Shown here: positions 1 through 5,737 of the stretch, one piece after another | How the letters are laid out: each line of letters opens with the position of its first letter | Numbering within the stretch: position 1 is the first letter of the stretch | Program-made: the position numbers and the translations under genes | The notes under the pieces: generated by a model | Databases searched by the model: none | What the model saw: only the letters and a program-made list of their open reading frames with translations | Told to the model about the DNA's origin: nothing | Assembly: GCA_028691335.1 (NCBI GenBank) | Contig: JAQUZK010000098.1 | Location: 1-5,737 of the forward strand | DNA from: Candidatus Izemoplasmatales bacterium | Lineage (GTDB): Bacteria; Bacillota_I; Bacilli_A; Izemoplasmatales; Hujiaoplasmataceae | Length of the DNA: 5,737 nt | Direction of reading: 5' to 3'

Positions 1-10
1 AATAGATTAT

Positions 11-41
11 AAAAAAATCAGCCGTTATTTGGCTGATTTAT
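11..41 (-). terminator. Rho-independent terminator of the lipid kinase gene
   Basis: Positions 15-23 (AAATCAGCC) pair perfectly with 31-39 (GGCTGATTT) around a 7-nt loop at 24-30. Read on the minus strand the stem is followed by a T run, the complement of the A run at 11-17. This fits an intrinsic terminator for the gene transcribed leftward. The plus-strand side also has a T-rich tail at 37-45, so it could act in both directions. The kinase stop codon (25-27) lies in the loop, so the hairpin overlaps the end of the reading frame. Confidence 0.85.
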
Positions 42-900
42 TTTTAAAATCTTTTTTATTAAAAGCTATAAATACTCTTTTCTCAACAGGTTTAATGTCT
101 ATGGTGCTTACATTTGATAAAACTTCTCCATCCGCTTGGAAGTAAGTATCACTTGGGTGGTTTATCCTTATATTTTGGCCCTTTAGCATGGTTACTTTTC
201 TTTTTATTTTTGTGTGCCAACCAGGATAGATTGATAGAAGCAACAATTGAAGAGTTAGTTTAGATAGGTTATGTGCAATACATATTTCATACTGATTATC
301 AGTAGGATCAGCTTTTGGTGTGGCTTTCATACCTCCACCAAAGAAAACACCGTTTTGTACAGCGGAAATAAAAACTTTTTTAAATTGATATGGCTTATCA
401 TCTACTATAACTTCTATTTCTACTGGCTTGTATTTAATTATTGATTTAAATACATTTAAGAAGTAGGTTAGTTTACCTTTTTTCTTATCATTATTTACAT
501 AATGACAAACTAATCCGTCAAAGCCAAGCCCACAACCATTTATGAACCTAGTAGTTCCATTGTTGGTTTTTGCTTCGCCTATTGTTATTTCAGCGGTTTT
601 ATATTTTTTTAAAGTTCTTAAAAAATCATTACCAGATCCACTTTTACCTAAGTAGATATTCTGTTTTATTTTGGATAGTTCTACGCTGTTTATGAGATAG
701 TTTATGGAACCATCTCCTCCAAGGTATAAGATATCAGTAATTTGATTGTTCTTCTCTAAAAAAGCATTTAGATTGTCAATCTTTAATGTAGACCTTAGTC
801 TAAAAGGGATATTATTTTTTTTGAAAAAGTTTACATATTTTATGGTTGTCTTTTTTGACTTTTTGTTACTTGAAAGAGGATTATGGACTATTAAAAACAT
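25..900 (-). CDS. Diacylglycerol kinase catalytic-domain (YegS/BmrU/DgkB-like) lipid kinase
   Basis: Predicted ATP-dependent lipid kinase of 291 aa, close to the usual ~290-310 aa of the bacterial DAGKc family. It probably phosphorylates diacylglycerol or a related lipid at the inner membrane face and returns it to phospholipid synthesis. Seen in order: an N-terminal strand ending in NPLSS (7-11, the family NPxSG position with Ser for Gly), the nucleotide-loop GGDGS (61-65), SGSGNDFLR (87-95), NGCGLGFDG (121-129), FGGGMKATPKADP (187-199) and the C-terminal QADGE (255-259), whose acidic residues match the catalytic and metal-binding region of DgkB-type enzymes. There is no signal peptide or clear membrane span. 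I chose ATG 898-900 over the in-frame ATG 30 nt upstream because it has AAGGAG six nt ahead and starts directly at the family's first strand. It is transcribed divergently from tsaE. The exact lipid substrate cannot be told from sequence, so I give no symbol. Confidence 0.88.
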   Translation of the reverse strand: MFLIVHNPLSSNKKSKKTTIKYVNFFKKNNIPFRLRSTLKIDNLNAFLEKNNQITDILYLGGDGSINYLINSVELSKIKQNIYLGKSGSGNDFLRTLKKYKTAEITIGEAKTNNGTTRFINGCGLGFDGLVCHYVNNDKKKGKLTYFLNVFKSIIKYKPVEIEVIVDDKPYQFKKVFISAVQNGVFFGGGMKATPKADPTDNQYEICIAHNLSKLTLQLLLLSIYPGWHTKIKRKVTMLKGQNIRINHPSDTYFQADGEVLSNVSTIDIKPVEKRVFIAFNKKDFKNKSAK

Positions 901-906
901 AAAAAA

Positions 907-912
907 CTCCTT
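907..912 (-). promoter_or_regulatory. Ribosome binding site deciding the lipid kinase start
   Basis: On the minus strand this reads AAGGAG, six nt (all T) before ATG 898-900. It supports that start over the upstream ATG at 928-930, which would lie at about the predicted transcription start and so have no leader. Confidence 0.85.
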
Positions 913-934
913 ATTCTGCTTTATCATCAATGTT

Positions 935-963
935 ATTATAACACATTATTAAAAATATAATAA
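935..963 (-). promoter_or_regulatory. Sigma-A type promoter of the lipid kinase gene
   Basis: On the minus strand 935-940 reads TATAAT and is preceded by TGT, an extended -10 (TGTTATAAT, 935-943). A weak -35 candidate, TTATTA (958-963), lies 17 bp upstream. Transcription would start near 928, giving a leader of about 27 nt before ATG 900. The -35 is poor, so the extended -10 is the main evidence. Confidence 0.65.
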
Positions 964-978
964 CTAAATTAGGTTTTG

Positions 979-1010
979 AAACTATTATTAAAAGCTTTTA
1001 GTTGTAGTTT
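979..1010. repeat. Imperfect palindrome in the divergent intergenic region
   Basis: A perfect 12-bp palindrome, TAAAAGCTTTTA (989-1000), is flanked by symmetric outer arms AAACTA (979-984) and TAGTTT (1005-1010) about the same centre (994/995). The four bases between inner and outer arms on each side are mostly unpaired. It lies between the two divergent promoters, just upstream of the plus-strand -35 region, as an operator might. Chance symmetry is possible in DNA this AT-rich. Confidence 0.4.
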
Positions 1011-1033
1011 TTTGGAAGATATTATAGAATATA

Positions 1034-1042
1034 TGTTATAAT
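1034..1042 (+). promoter_or_regulatory. Extended -10 promoter of the tsaE-tsaB-rimI-tsaD-glnS operon
   Basis: TGTTATAAT: a consensus TATAAT (1037-1042) with a TGn extension. No good -35 is present at 17 bp; the closest hexamer, TTGGAA (1012-1017), has a 19-bp spacer. Transcription would start near 1049, giving a leader of about 28 nt before the chosen tsaE start. It is the only clear promoter found ahead of the five-gene cluster. Confidence 0.65.
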
Positions 1043-1076
1043 TTTATTGTATATTTATATTGTGAGAGTGGATAAA

Positions 1077-1538
1077 TTGGAAATCAAAATAGAATTGAGA
1101 AATGTCGATGACACTAAAAAATTAGCTGTCATTATAACTGAATATGTTTTTAAAGGAATGATAATAGGTTTGACTGGCGACCTAGGAGCGGGGAAAACTA
1201 CTTTTACAAAGTATTTGGCTAAAAGTTTAGGAATTGACGATAACTTGAATTCTCCAACATTCAATATACTTAAAGTATATCAGGGAAGAATTGATTTATA
1301 TCATATGGATGTATATCGCCTAGAAGACATAGGATTTGATTATGAACTTGATGATTATATTTATGGGGATGGAGTTAGTGTGATAGAATGGTATCCTTAT
1401 ATTAAGAGTATGTTGCCGAACAATATCTTAACAATTGATTTTAAAGTAACTGGTGAAAATTCAAGGGAAGTGATTATTAGTGGAAAATCTGAATATGAAA
1501 AAATCATTAAAGCAATTAGTGATAGATACAGCAACTAG
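1077..1538 (+). CDS. tsaE: tRNA threonylcarbamoyladenosine biosynthesis ATPase TsaE
   Basis: A P-loop ATPase that binds the TsaB-TsaD dimer and drives its catalytic cycle in t6A37 synthesis; cytoplasmic. The product is 153 aa, matching the family (~150-160). Seen: Walker A GDLGAGKT (34-41), the NSPTF switch motif (58-62), LYHMDVYR (74-81) and the Walker B-like VIEW (102-105), all characteristic of TsaE. The start is uncertain. The frame is open from 1047 and offers GTG at 1062 and 1068 and TTG at 1077, with no ATG near the N-terminus. I chose TTG 1077 because GAGAG (1064-1068) lies 8 nt upstream and the N-terminus then matches the Bacillus protein in length; a start at 1047 would fall at the predicted transcription start. 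First gene of the operon; its last 44 nt overlap tsaB. Confidence 0.93.
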   Translation: MEIKIELRNVDDTKKLAVIITEYVFKGMIIGLTGDLGAGKTTFTKYLAKSLGIDDNLNSPTFNILKVYQGRIDLYHMDVYRLEDIGFDYELDDYIYGDGVSVIEWYPYIKSMLPNNILTIDFKVTGENSREVIISGKSEYEKIIKAISDRYSN

Positions 1539-2112
1539 ATATATTTATCTTTCTTTAGTTATTGATGGAGTAGAAAAACAATTTGTATATGAGGAAGGAA
1601 TTAACAACCACTCAGTTACAATTATTCCATACATAGAAAAGATGCTTAAAAAGGAAAATCTAATTCTTATGAATTTAGATGAAGTAATAGTAGGTATAGG
1701 TCCGGGGAGTTACACAGGGGTTAGAATTGGTGTAACCGTAGCCAAGATGATTGCTTACTTGAATAAAATTAAAATTTATAAAGTGTCTTCATTAGCTCTT
1801 TTAGCATCTTCATCAAATGAACCTTGTGTTTTAGGGCTTATAGATGCAAGAAGAGGCAATGCTTTTATGGGTTTTTATAAGAATGAATCAGATAAACTAA
1901 CACAAATCGAAAGAGATTTATTAGCTAATATAGAAGAATATAAAAGCAAAATAGAATTTGAATTTGATACTGTTTCTGTTGGGGTTCCAAATATAAATAA
2001 AATATTAAATTCAGATTTGTTAGAAGCTGTTGAAGATGTTCATGGATTAACTCCAAATTATCTAAGGATAACAGAAGCGGAGAGAAATTTAAGGAATGAA
2101 ATTAAAAATTAG
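1495..2112 (+). CDS. tsaB: tRNA threonylcarbamoyladenosine biosynthesis protein TsaB
   Basis: An ASKHA-fold partner that dimerises with TsaD to form the platform for t6A37 synthesis. In the known family TsaB is not itself the catalyst. The product is 205 aa, somewhat shorter than the 229-aa Bacillus protein, the difference lying in the C-terminal half. Seen: VIDTAT (9-14), the conserved GPGSYTGVRIG (69-79), IDARRGNAFMGFY (116-128) and the C-terminal HGLTPNYLR (183-191) followed by EAER. ATG 1495 is chosen; it gives a short lysine-rich lead before the first strand and has only a weak GGA (1482-1484) upstream. An in-frame GTG at 1480 with AAGGGA (1463-1468) is an alternative. Any acceptable start lies inside tsaE, so the overlap is genuine and suggests translational coupling. 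Its 3' end overlaps rimI by 17 nt. Confidence 0.93.
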   Translation: MKKSLKQLVIDTATRYIYLSLVIDGVEKQFVYEEGINNHSVTIIPYIEKMLKKENLILMNLDEVIVGIGPGSYTGVRIGVTVAKMIAYLNKIKIYKVSSLALLASSSNEPCVLGLIDARRGNAFMGFYKNESDKLTQIERDLLANIEEYKSKIEFEFDTVSVGVPNINKILNSDLLEAVEDVHGLTPNYLRITEAERNLRNEIKN

Positions 2113-2539
2113 AAAAATTGAACAAAGTGATATTCAATTCGTTTACGATTGTGAAAACAAGTATTTTCATAATTTTACGACTGTAGAAAAAATCGAAAAT
2201 GATTTAATTGACCCTTTGATAACTTATTATATTCTAGAAAGTAAAGAGAAAATAGGATATATAAATTTATGGATTGACGAAGAAAAGGCACAGATTAATT
2301 CTTTGGTTATTGTAGAAGAATTTAGAAATAAAGGCTTTGGTTTTAGCTTTTTAAAGATGATTTTTAATATACTAGCTGAAATGAATGTAAGTGAAATAAC
2401 TTTAGAAGTAAGACCTTCTAATTTCGCTGCATTAAGTTTATATGAAAAAGTTGGTTTTAAACAGGTAGCTCTTCGTAGACATTATTATAATAATGGCGAA
2501 GATGCTTATCTAATGTATAAAAGATTAGGGCGTGATTAA
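2096..2539 (+). CDS. rimI: Protein N-terminal alanine acetyltransferase RimI (GNAT family)
   Basis: GNAT acetyltransferase of 147 aa, the same size as E. coli RimI (148), which acetylates the N-terminal alanine of ribosomal protein S18. Seen: an N-terminal KIRKIEQSD start, the acetyl-CoA pyrophosphate loop RNKGFG (77-82), LEVRPSN (103-109), LYEKVGF (115-121) and RRHYYNNGEDAYLM (127-140), the RimI signature. Glu104 and Tyr116 align with E. coli catalytic residues Glu103 and Tyr115. The N-terminal third is divergent and lacks the PWS/T motif many RimI proteins carry near residue 26. ATG 2096 is supported by GGAGAG (2079-2084) 11 nt upstream. It sits between tsaB and tsaD, a common arrangement. 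Its 3' end overlaps tsaD by 8 nt. The target is inferred from the family; RimI homologues can be broader in specificity. Confidence 0.9.
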   Translation: MKLKIRKIEQSDIQFVYDCENKYFHNFTTVEKIENDLIDPLITYYILESKEKIGYINLWIDEEKAQINSLVIVEEFRNKGFGFSFLKMIFNILAEMNVSEITLEVRPSNFAALSLYEKVGFKQVALRRHYYNNGEDAYLMYKRLGRD

Positions 2540-3554
2540 GGTGTATGTATTAGGAGTAGAAACTAGTTGTGATGAAACTAGTGTTAGTATAGTTAAAGAC
2601 GGAAAAGAAGTTCTTTCGAATGTTGTTTTATCACAAATAGACATACATCGAGAGTACGGAGGTGTTGTACCTGAAATTGCTTCTAGAGAACATGTTAAAG
2701 GTATAACATATGTATTTGATAAGGCGTTAAGAGATGCCAAACTAAATTATGAAGACATCAGCTTAATTGCTGTAACAAAAGGGCCAGGATTAATAGGGTC
2801 TTTATTGATTGGTGTTAATGCCGCAAAAGTTATTAGTTTAAATTATAATATTCCTATAGTAGGTGTTCATCATATAGCCGGACATATTTATGCTAATTAT
2901 ATAGATAATGGAATGGAGTTTCCTTTATTAGCCCTAGTTGTATCTGGAGGGCACACTGAGTTAATTTTGATGAATGAGCATTATGATTTTAACAGATTAG
3001 GAGAAACACAAGATGACGCTGTTGGTGAAGCTTATGATAAGGTGGCTAGGGTTTTAGGCCTTCCTTACCCAGGGGGGCCAGTAGTAGATAAAATGGCTAA
3101 AACAGGTAGAGATGTTTATAAGTTTCCTCGGCCAATGATTGATTCAGGTGATTTTAATTTTAGCTTCTCGGGATTAAAATCACATATTATAAATCTACAT
3201 CACAATATGCAGCAGAGAAATGAAACGATAAATATAGAAAATTTTTGTGCAAGCTTTCAAGAAGCAGTTACTGATGTTTTAGTTGCTAAAACGATAAAAG
3301 CTAAAGAACAATACAAAGTCAAACAAGTAATTGTTGCTGGAGGAGTAGCGGCTAATTCGGGATTAAGAAAGAAAATGAAATCAATGATAAATGATATTCC
3401 AGTATATTTTCCAAATATGGATTATTGTACTGATAACGCAGCTATGATAGCTTCGGCTGGATATTTTCAATATAAAAAGTATAATAAGGCAGATGATCTA
3501 TTGCTAAATGGACAATCAAGAATGAATTTGGAGGATATAAAAAATGGAAATTGA
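2532..3554 (+). CDS. tsaD: tRNA N6-threonylcarbamoyladenosine transferase TsaD
   Basis: The catalytic subunit (Kae1/YgjD family) that transfers the threonylcarbamoyl group from threonylcarbamoyl-AMP to A37 of ANN-decoding tRNAs, working with TsaB and TsaE. The product is 340 aa, full length for the family. Seen: VETSCDET (9-16), GGVVPEIASR (43-52), the metal-site motif HHIAGH (113-118) with His114 and His118, VSGGHTE (137-143), GEAYDKVAR (165-173), FSFSGLKS (210-217), AGGVAAN (269-275) and CTDNAAM (299-305), whose Asp301 supplies the third metal ligand. The start is GTG 2532, overlapping the rimI stop; GTG 2541 (three codons in) is equally possible because AGGG (2527-2530) is 10 nt from it but only 1 nt from 2532. 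Its last 11 nt overlap glnS and carry that gene's ribosome binding site. Confidence 0.96.
   Translation: MIKVYVLGVETSCDETSVSIVKDGKEVLSNVVLSQIDIHREYGGVVPEIASREHVKGITYVFDKALRDAKLNYEDISLIAVTKGPGLIGSLLIGVNAAKVISLNYNIPIVGVHHIAGHIYANYIDNGMEFPLLALVVSGGHTELILMNEHYDFNRLGETQDDAVGEAYDKVARVLGLPYPGGPVVDKMAKTGRDVYKFPRPMIDSGDFNFSFSGLKSHIINLHHNMQQRNETINIENFCASFQEAVTDVLVAKTIKAKEQYKVKQVIVAGGVAANSGLRKKMKSMINDIPVYFPNMDYCTDNAAMIASAGYFQYKKYNKADDLLLNGQSRMNLEDIKNGN
3530..3534 (+). promoter_or_regulatory. Strong ribosome binding site of glnS
   Basis: GGAGG nine nt before ATG 3544, located inside the last codons of tsaD. It is the strongest Shine-Dalgarno sequence of the operon, so GlnRS may be translated more strongly than the upstream genes, which have weak sites or non-ATG starts. 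Confidence 0.85.
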
Positions 3555-5178
3555 ATCAAATTTTATTAAGACTATTATGGAAGAAGACTTGAAGTCGGGG
3601 AAGGTTAATGAAATCGTCACTAGATTTCCTCCAGAACCAAATGCTTATTTACATATCGGACATGCTAGAGCTATAATTACTAACTTTGAGTTAGCTAGGC
3701 ATTTTGGCGGAAAAACTAATCTTAGATTTGATGATACAAATCCGGTAAAAGAAGATAGTTCTTTTGTTGAGGCGATTAAAAAAGATATTGAATGGTTAGG
3801 ATATAAACCGGCTAAAATTTTATATGGATCTGATTATTTTGAAGAGTCTTACAAGTTAGCTGTTAAGTTGATTAAAAAAGGATTAGCTTATGTTTGTGAT
3901 TTAAACGCCGATCAAATGAGGGAATATAGAGGTACTTTGACTACTCCAGGAGTAGAGTCACCGTATCGCAACCGAACTATAGATGAAAATTTAAAGTTGT
4001 TTGAGGATATGAAGAACGGTCTATATCAAGATGGTGAAAAGACATTGAGGGCTAAAATTGATATGTCTTCTCCGAATATGAATATGAGAGATCCAGTTAT
4101 ATACAGAATTATTCATATAGAACATCATAATACTGGAAATAAATGGTGCATTTATCCAATGTATGATTTCGCTCATCCTTTACAAGATTCTTTCGAAGGA
4201 GTTACACACTCATTATGTTCTTTAGAATATGATGATCATAGAGTATTATACGATTGGTTTGTAGAAAAATGTGAAATGGAACACATTCCACATCAATATG
4301 AATTTGGACGTCTAAATATTACTAATACAATTATGTCGAAGAGATATTTAAAGCAACTAGTAGATGAAAAAATGGTTAAAGGATATGATGACCCTAGAAT
4401 GCCTACTCTTGCAGGTTTGAGAAGAAGAGGCTACACTAAAGATTCTATAGTGAGTTTTATATTGTCTACGGGATTATCAAGAGTGAATTCTACGGTTTCT
4501 AGTGAAATGCTTGAAACATCACTTAGAAATGATATTAATCTAAAGGTTAAAAGAGTAAATGCAGTAATTGATCCTATAAAAGTAGTTATTACAAACTATC
4601 CTGAAGATAAAATTGAATGGATTGACGTTGAATATAATAATGATAATCCGGATTTAGGAACAAGACAAATATCTTTTGGAAGAAACATTTATATTGAAAG
4701 AGAAGATTTTTTAGAAGAAAAGCCTAATAAGAAATGGAAGAGACTTTCTTTAGGACTTGAAGTAAGATTGATGCACGCATATTTTATTAAGTGTAATGAA
4801 GTGTTTTATAATGAGGATGGATCAGTAAAAGAGTTACACTGTACATATGACCCTGATACTAAATCTGGAAGTGGATTTAACGAAAGAAAACCTAATGGTA
4901 ATATTCATTTCGTGGAAGCTTCAACAGCAATACCAGCTACGATTAATTTATTTGAACCTTTATTAATAGATTCTGACGGTAAGAAAGATTTATTCTCAAG
5001 ATTAAATCCTAATTCTTGGCAAGAACATAAGGGTTTTGTAGAACCTTCTTTAAAAGAAACTTATAGCTTAGAAAGATTTCAATTTATAAGAAAAGGTTAT
5101 TTTGCGACTGACTATTCTACAACAAATGATAATTATGTTTTTAATAGAATAGTAGAGTTAAAGTCTTCATTTAACTAA
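3544..5178 (+). CDS. glnS: Glutaminyl-tRNA synthetase (GlnRS)
   Basis: Class I aminoacyl-tRNA synthetase attaching glutamine to tRNA-Gln; cytoplasmic. The product is 544 aa, against 554 in E. coli, and aligns along its whole length by eye. Seen: the PEPNAYLHIGHAR signature (30-42) with HIGH at 37-40, RFDDTNPVKED (61-71) whose Asp63 corresponds to E. coli Asp66 in the active site, EYRGTLTTPG (127-136), KWCIYPMYDFAHPLQDSFEG (200-219), SLEYDDHRVLYDW (226-238), the KMSKS-equivalent IMSKR (263-267), YDDPRMPTLAGLRRRGY (281-297) and a C-terminal anticodon-binding beta-barrel region ending in VFNRIVELK (532-540). The GlnRS-specific motifs separate it from GluRS. There is no YqeY-type extension. Its ATG overlaps the end of tsaD by 11 nt, so it is the last gene of the t6A operon. 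GlnRS is uncommon in Firmicutes and may have come by transfer, but base composition looks like its neighbours. Confidence 0.96.
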   Translation: MEIESNFIKTIMEEDLKSGKVNEIVTRFPPEPNAYLHIGHARAIITNFELARHFGGKTNLRFDDTNPVKEDSSFVEAIKKDIEWLGYKPAKILYGSDYFEESYKLAVKLIKKGLAYVCDLNADQMREYRGTLTTPGVESPYRNRTIDENLKLFEDMKNGLYQDGEKTLRAKIDMSSPNMNMRDPVIYRIIHIEHHNTGNKWCIYPMYDFAHPLQDSFEGVTHSLCSLEYDDHRVLYDWFVEKCEMEHIPHQYEFGRLNITNTIMSKRYLKQLVDEKMVKGYDDPRMPTLAGLRRRGYTKDSIVSFILSTGLSRVNSTVSSEMLETSLRNDINLKVKRVNAVIDPIKVVITNYPEDKIEWIDVEYNNDNPDLGTRQISFGRNIYIEREDFLEEKPNKKWKRLSLGLEVRLMHAYFIKCNEVFYNEDGSVKELHCTYDPDTKSGSGFNERKPNGNIHFVEASTAIPATINLFEPLLIDSDGKKDLFSRLNPNSWQEHKGFVEPSLKETYSLERFQFIRKGYFATDYSTTNDNYVFNRIVELKSSFN

Positions 5179-5266
5179 AAAGATTATTTATTAAATTTTC
5201 AAATAATTAAAGTGACTTATAGTTTTTATACTAAATTTATTTTAAATTAAGTTATCAATATACTTA

Positions 5267-5299
5267 AAAAAAGTAGACACTAAAAAGGTCTACTTTTTT
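5267..5299. terminator. Bidirectional terminator between glnS and pncB
   Basis: AAAAAAGTAGAC (5267-5278) pairs perfectly with GTCTACTTTTTT (5288-5299) around a 9-nt loop (5279-5287). The stem has an A run on its left and a T run on its right, so an intrinsic terminator forms on both strands. It serves the two convergent genes. The rest of the 141-bp spacer (5179-5319) is AT-rich with nothing else recognisable. Confidence 0.9.
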
Positions 5300-5319
5300 A
5301 CTAGATGAAATTAAATTAT

Positions 5320-5737
5320 TTATTTTTGATTTATTAAGGTTTGTTTTATTGTCCAAAGTTTTTCTGATAAATCTACGTAATATTTATGAGGGAAGTCAAA
5401 TCGTTTAACTTCATCCCATAATGTGTTCAGTTCTTTCTTTGTGTATTCTTTTATTTCTCTGATATTAGGTAGATTATAAATTCTTTGTCCTTTATCATAA
5501 ATCTTTATATGCATGTTTTTTAATTGAAAATTTTCAAAGGTTTTTGTTTTCCATGTGTTATTTGGATCAAAGATAGTAAGGGGCTTGTTAGTTTCAATTA
5601 TTTCGCCGAAAATAGTTACTAAATCGGCTTCAGCCTTTCCGTTTTCTGAATAAATTCTATATACACTTTTGAAGTGAGGGGTTGTAATTTTTTCTATATT
5701 ATCGCTTATTTTGATTTTTGGGATGATATTACCGTTT
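5320..5737 (-). CDS. pncB: Nicotinate phosphoribosyltransferase, C-terminal part (cut by window edge)
   Basis: The frame is open from the right edge of the window to the TAA at 5320-5322 and encodes the last 138 residues of a protein normally about 480-490 aa long. The enzyme makes nicotinate mononucleotide from nicotinate, PRPP and ATP, the entry step for NAD salvage. In the visible fragment: IPKIKISDNIEKITTP (5-20), VYRIYSENGKAEADLV (25-40), TIFDPNNTWK (54-63) and the tail TLWDEVKRFDFPHKYYVDLSEKLWTIKQTL (105-134), the typical C-terminus of this family. Active-site regions lie outside the window. The Met at 5512-5514 is internal, not a start. It converges on glnS and is unrelated to the t6A operon. 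Identification rests on family-pattern recall from the C-terminal third only. Confidence 0.87.
   Translation of the reverse strand, partial: NGNIIPKIKISDNIEKITTPHFKSVYRIYSENGKAEADLVTIFGEIIETNKPLTIFDPNNTWKTKTFENFQLKNMHIKIYDKGQRIYNLPNIREIKEYTKKELNTLWDEVKRFDFPHKYYVDLSEKLWTIKQTLINQK

Noticed and set aside
901..930. Upstream in-frame ATG at 928-930 as the lipid kinase start (301 aa)
   Set aside because: It coincides with the predicted transcription start and adds residues before the family's first strand, while the ATG at 898-900 has AAGGAG at ideal spacing.
746..952. 68-codon open frame on the plus strand opposite the lipid kinase 5' end
   Set aside because: Lies antisense to well-supported kinase codons and its promoter region; the product is low-complexity and hydrophobic, with no recognisable motif. 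A shadow of AT-rich DNA.
1055..1264. 69-codon minus-strand open frame opposite tsaE
   Set aside because: Antisense to the conserved Walker A and NSPTF region of tsaE; no independent coding evidence.
2525..2740. 71-codon minus-strand open frame opposite tsaD
   Set aside because: Antisense to the strongly conserved TsaD N-terminus, with no family resemblance.
3480..3543. A T-box or other tRNA-responsive leader before glnS
   Set aside because: There is no untranslated leader: glnS begins inside tsaD, and no T-box sequence or antiterminator structure is visible.
5179..5266. A small RNA gene or promoter in the glnS-pncB spacer
   Set aside because: Only AT-rich sequence is seen; the sole structured element is the terminator hairpin that follows.
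5320..5514. A small 64-aa protein starting at the Met at 5512-5514
   Set aside because: The frame continues upstream without a stop to the window edge and the extended product matches nicotinate phosphoribosyltransferase, so the Met is internal.

Overview
This is an ordinary AT-rich (roughly 30% GC) chromosomal window from a bacterium that looks like a low-GC Firmicute. The protein sequences resemble Bacilli/Staphylococcus-type homologues; a Gemella-like host is my guess, not something the sequence proves. Gene starts use AG-rich Shine-Dalgarno sequences, and the intergenic regions carry TATAAT-type promoters and T-tailed hairpins.

Layout. (1) Positions 1-900, minus strand: a diacylglycerol-kinase-fold lipid kinase, with a terminator hairpin at its 3' end that overlaps the last codons. 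(2) Positions 901-1076: a divergent regulatory region with two extended -10 promoters and an imperfect palindrome between them. (3) Positions 1077-5178, plus strand: a tightly packed five-gene operon, tsaE-tsaB-rimI-tsaD-glnS, in which every gene overlaps the next by 8-44 nt. (4) Positions 5179-5319: a short convergent spacer with a bidirectional terminator. (5) Positions 5320-5737, minus strand: the C-terminal 138 codons of nicotinate phosphoribosyltransferase (pncB), cut by the window edge.

How the genes work together. TsaE, TsaB and TsaD are three of the four bacterial enzymes that make N6-threonylcarbamoyladenosine (t6A) at position 37 of ANN-decoding tRNAs; the fourth, TsaC/YwlC, is not in the window. 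RimI is the GNAT-family N-terminal acetyltransferase commonly found beside them. GlnRS charges tRNA-Gln directly. The operon is therefore a translation-fidelity cluster. The most notable element is GlnRS: most Firmicutes lack it and make Gln-tRNA-Gln through GluRS plus the GatCAB amidotransferase.

I found no mobile element, CRISPR array, RNA gene or evidence of an undescribed system. The findings below are modest: a stop codon inside a terminator loop, twin divergent promoters around a palindrome, an unusual GlnRS linkage, and dense gene overlap with non-ATG starts.
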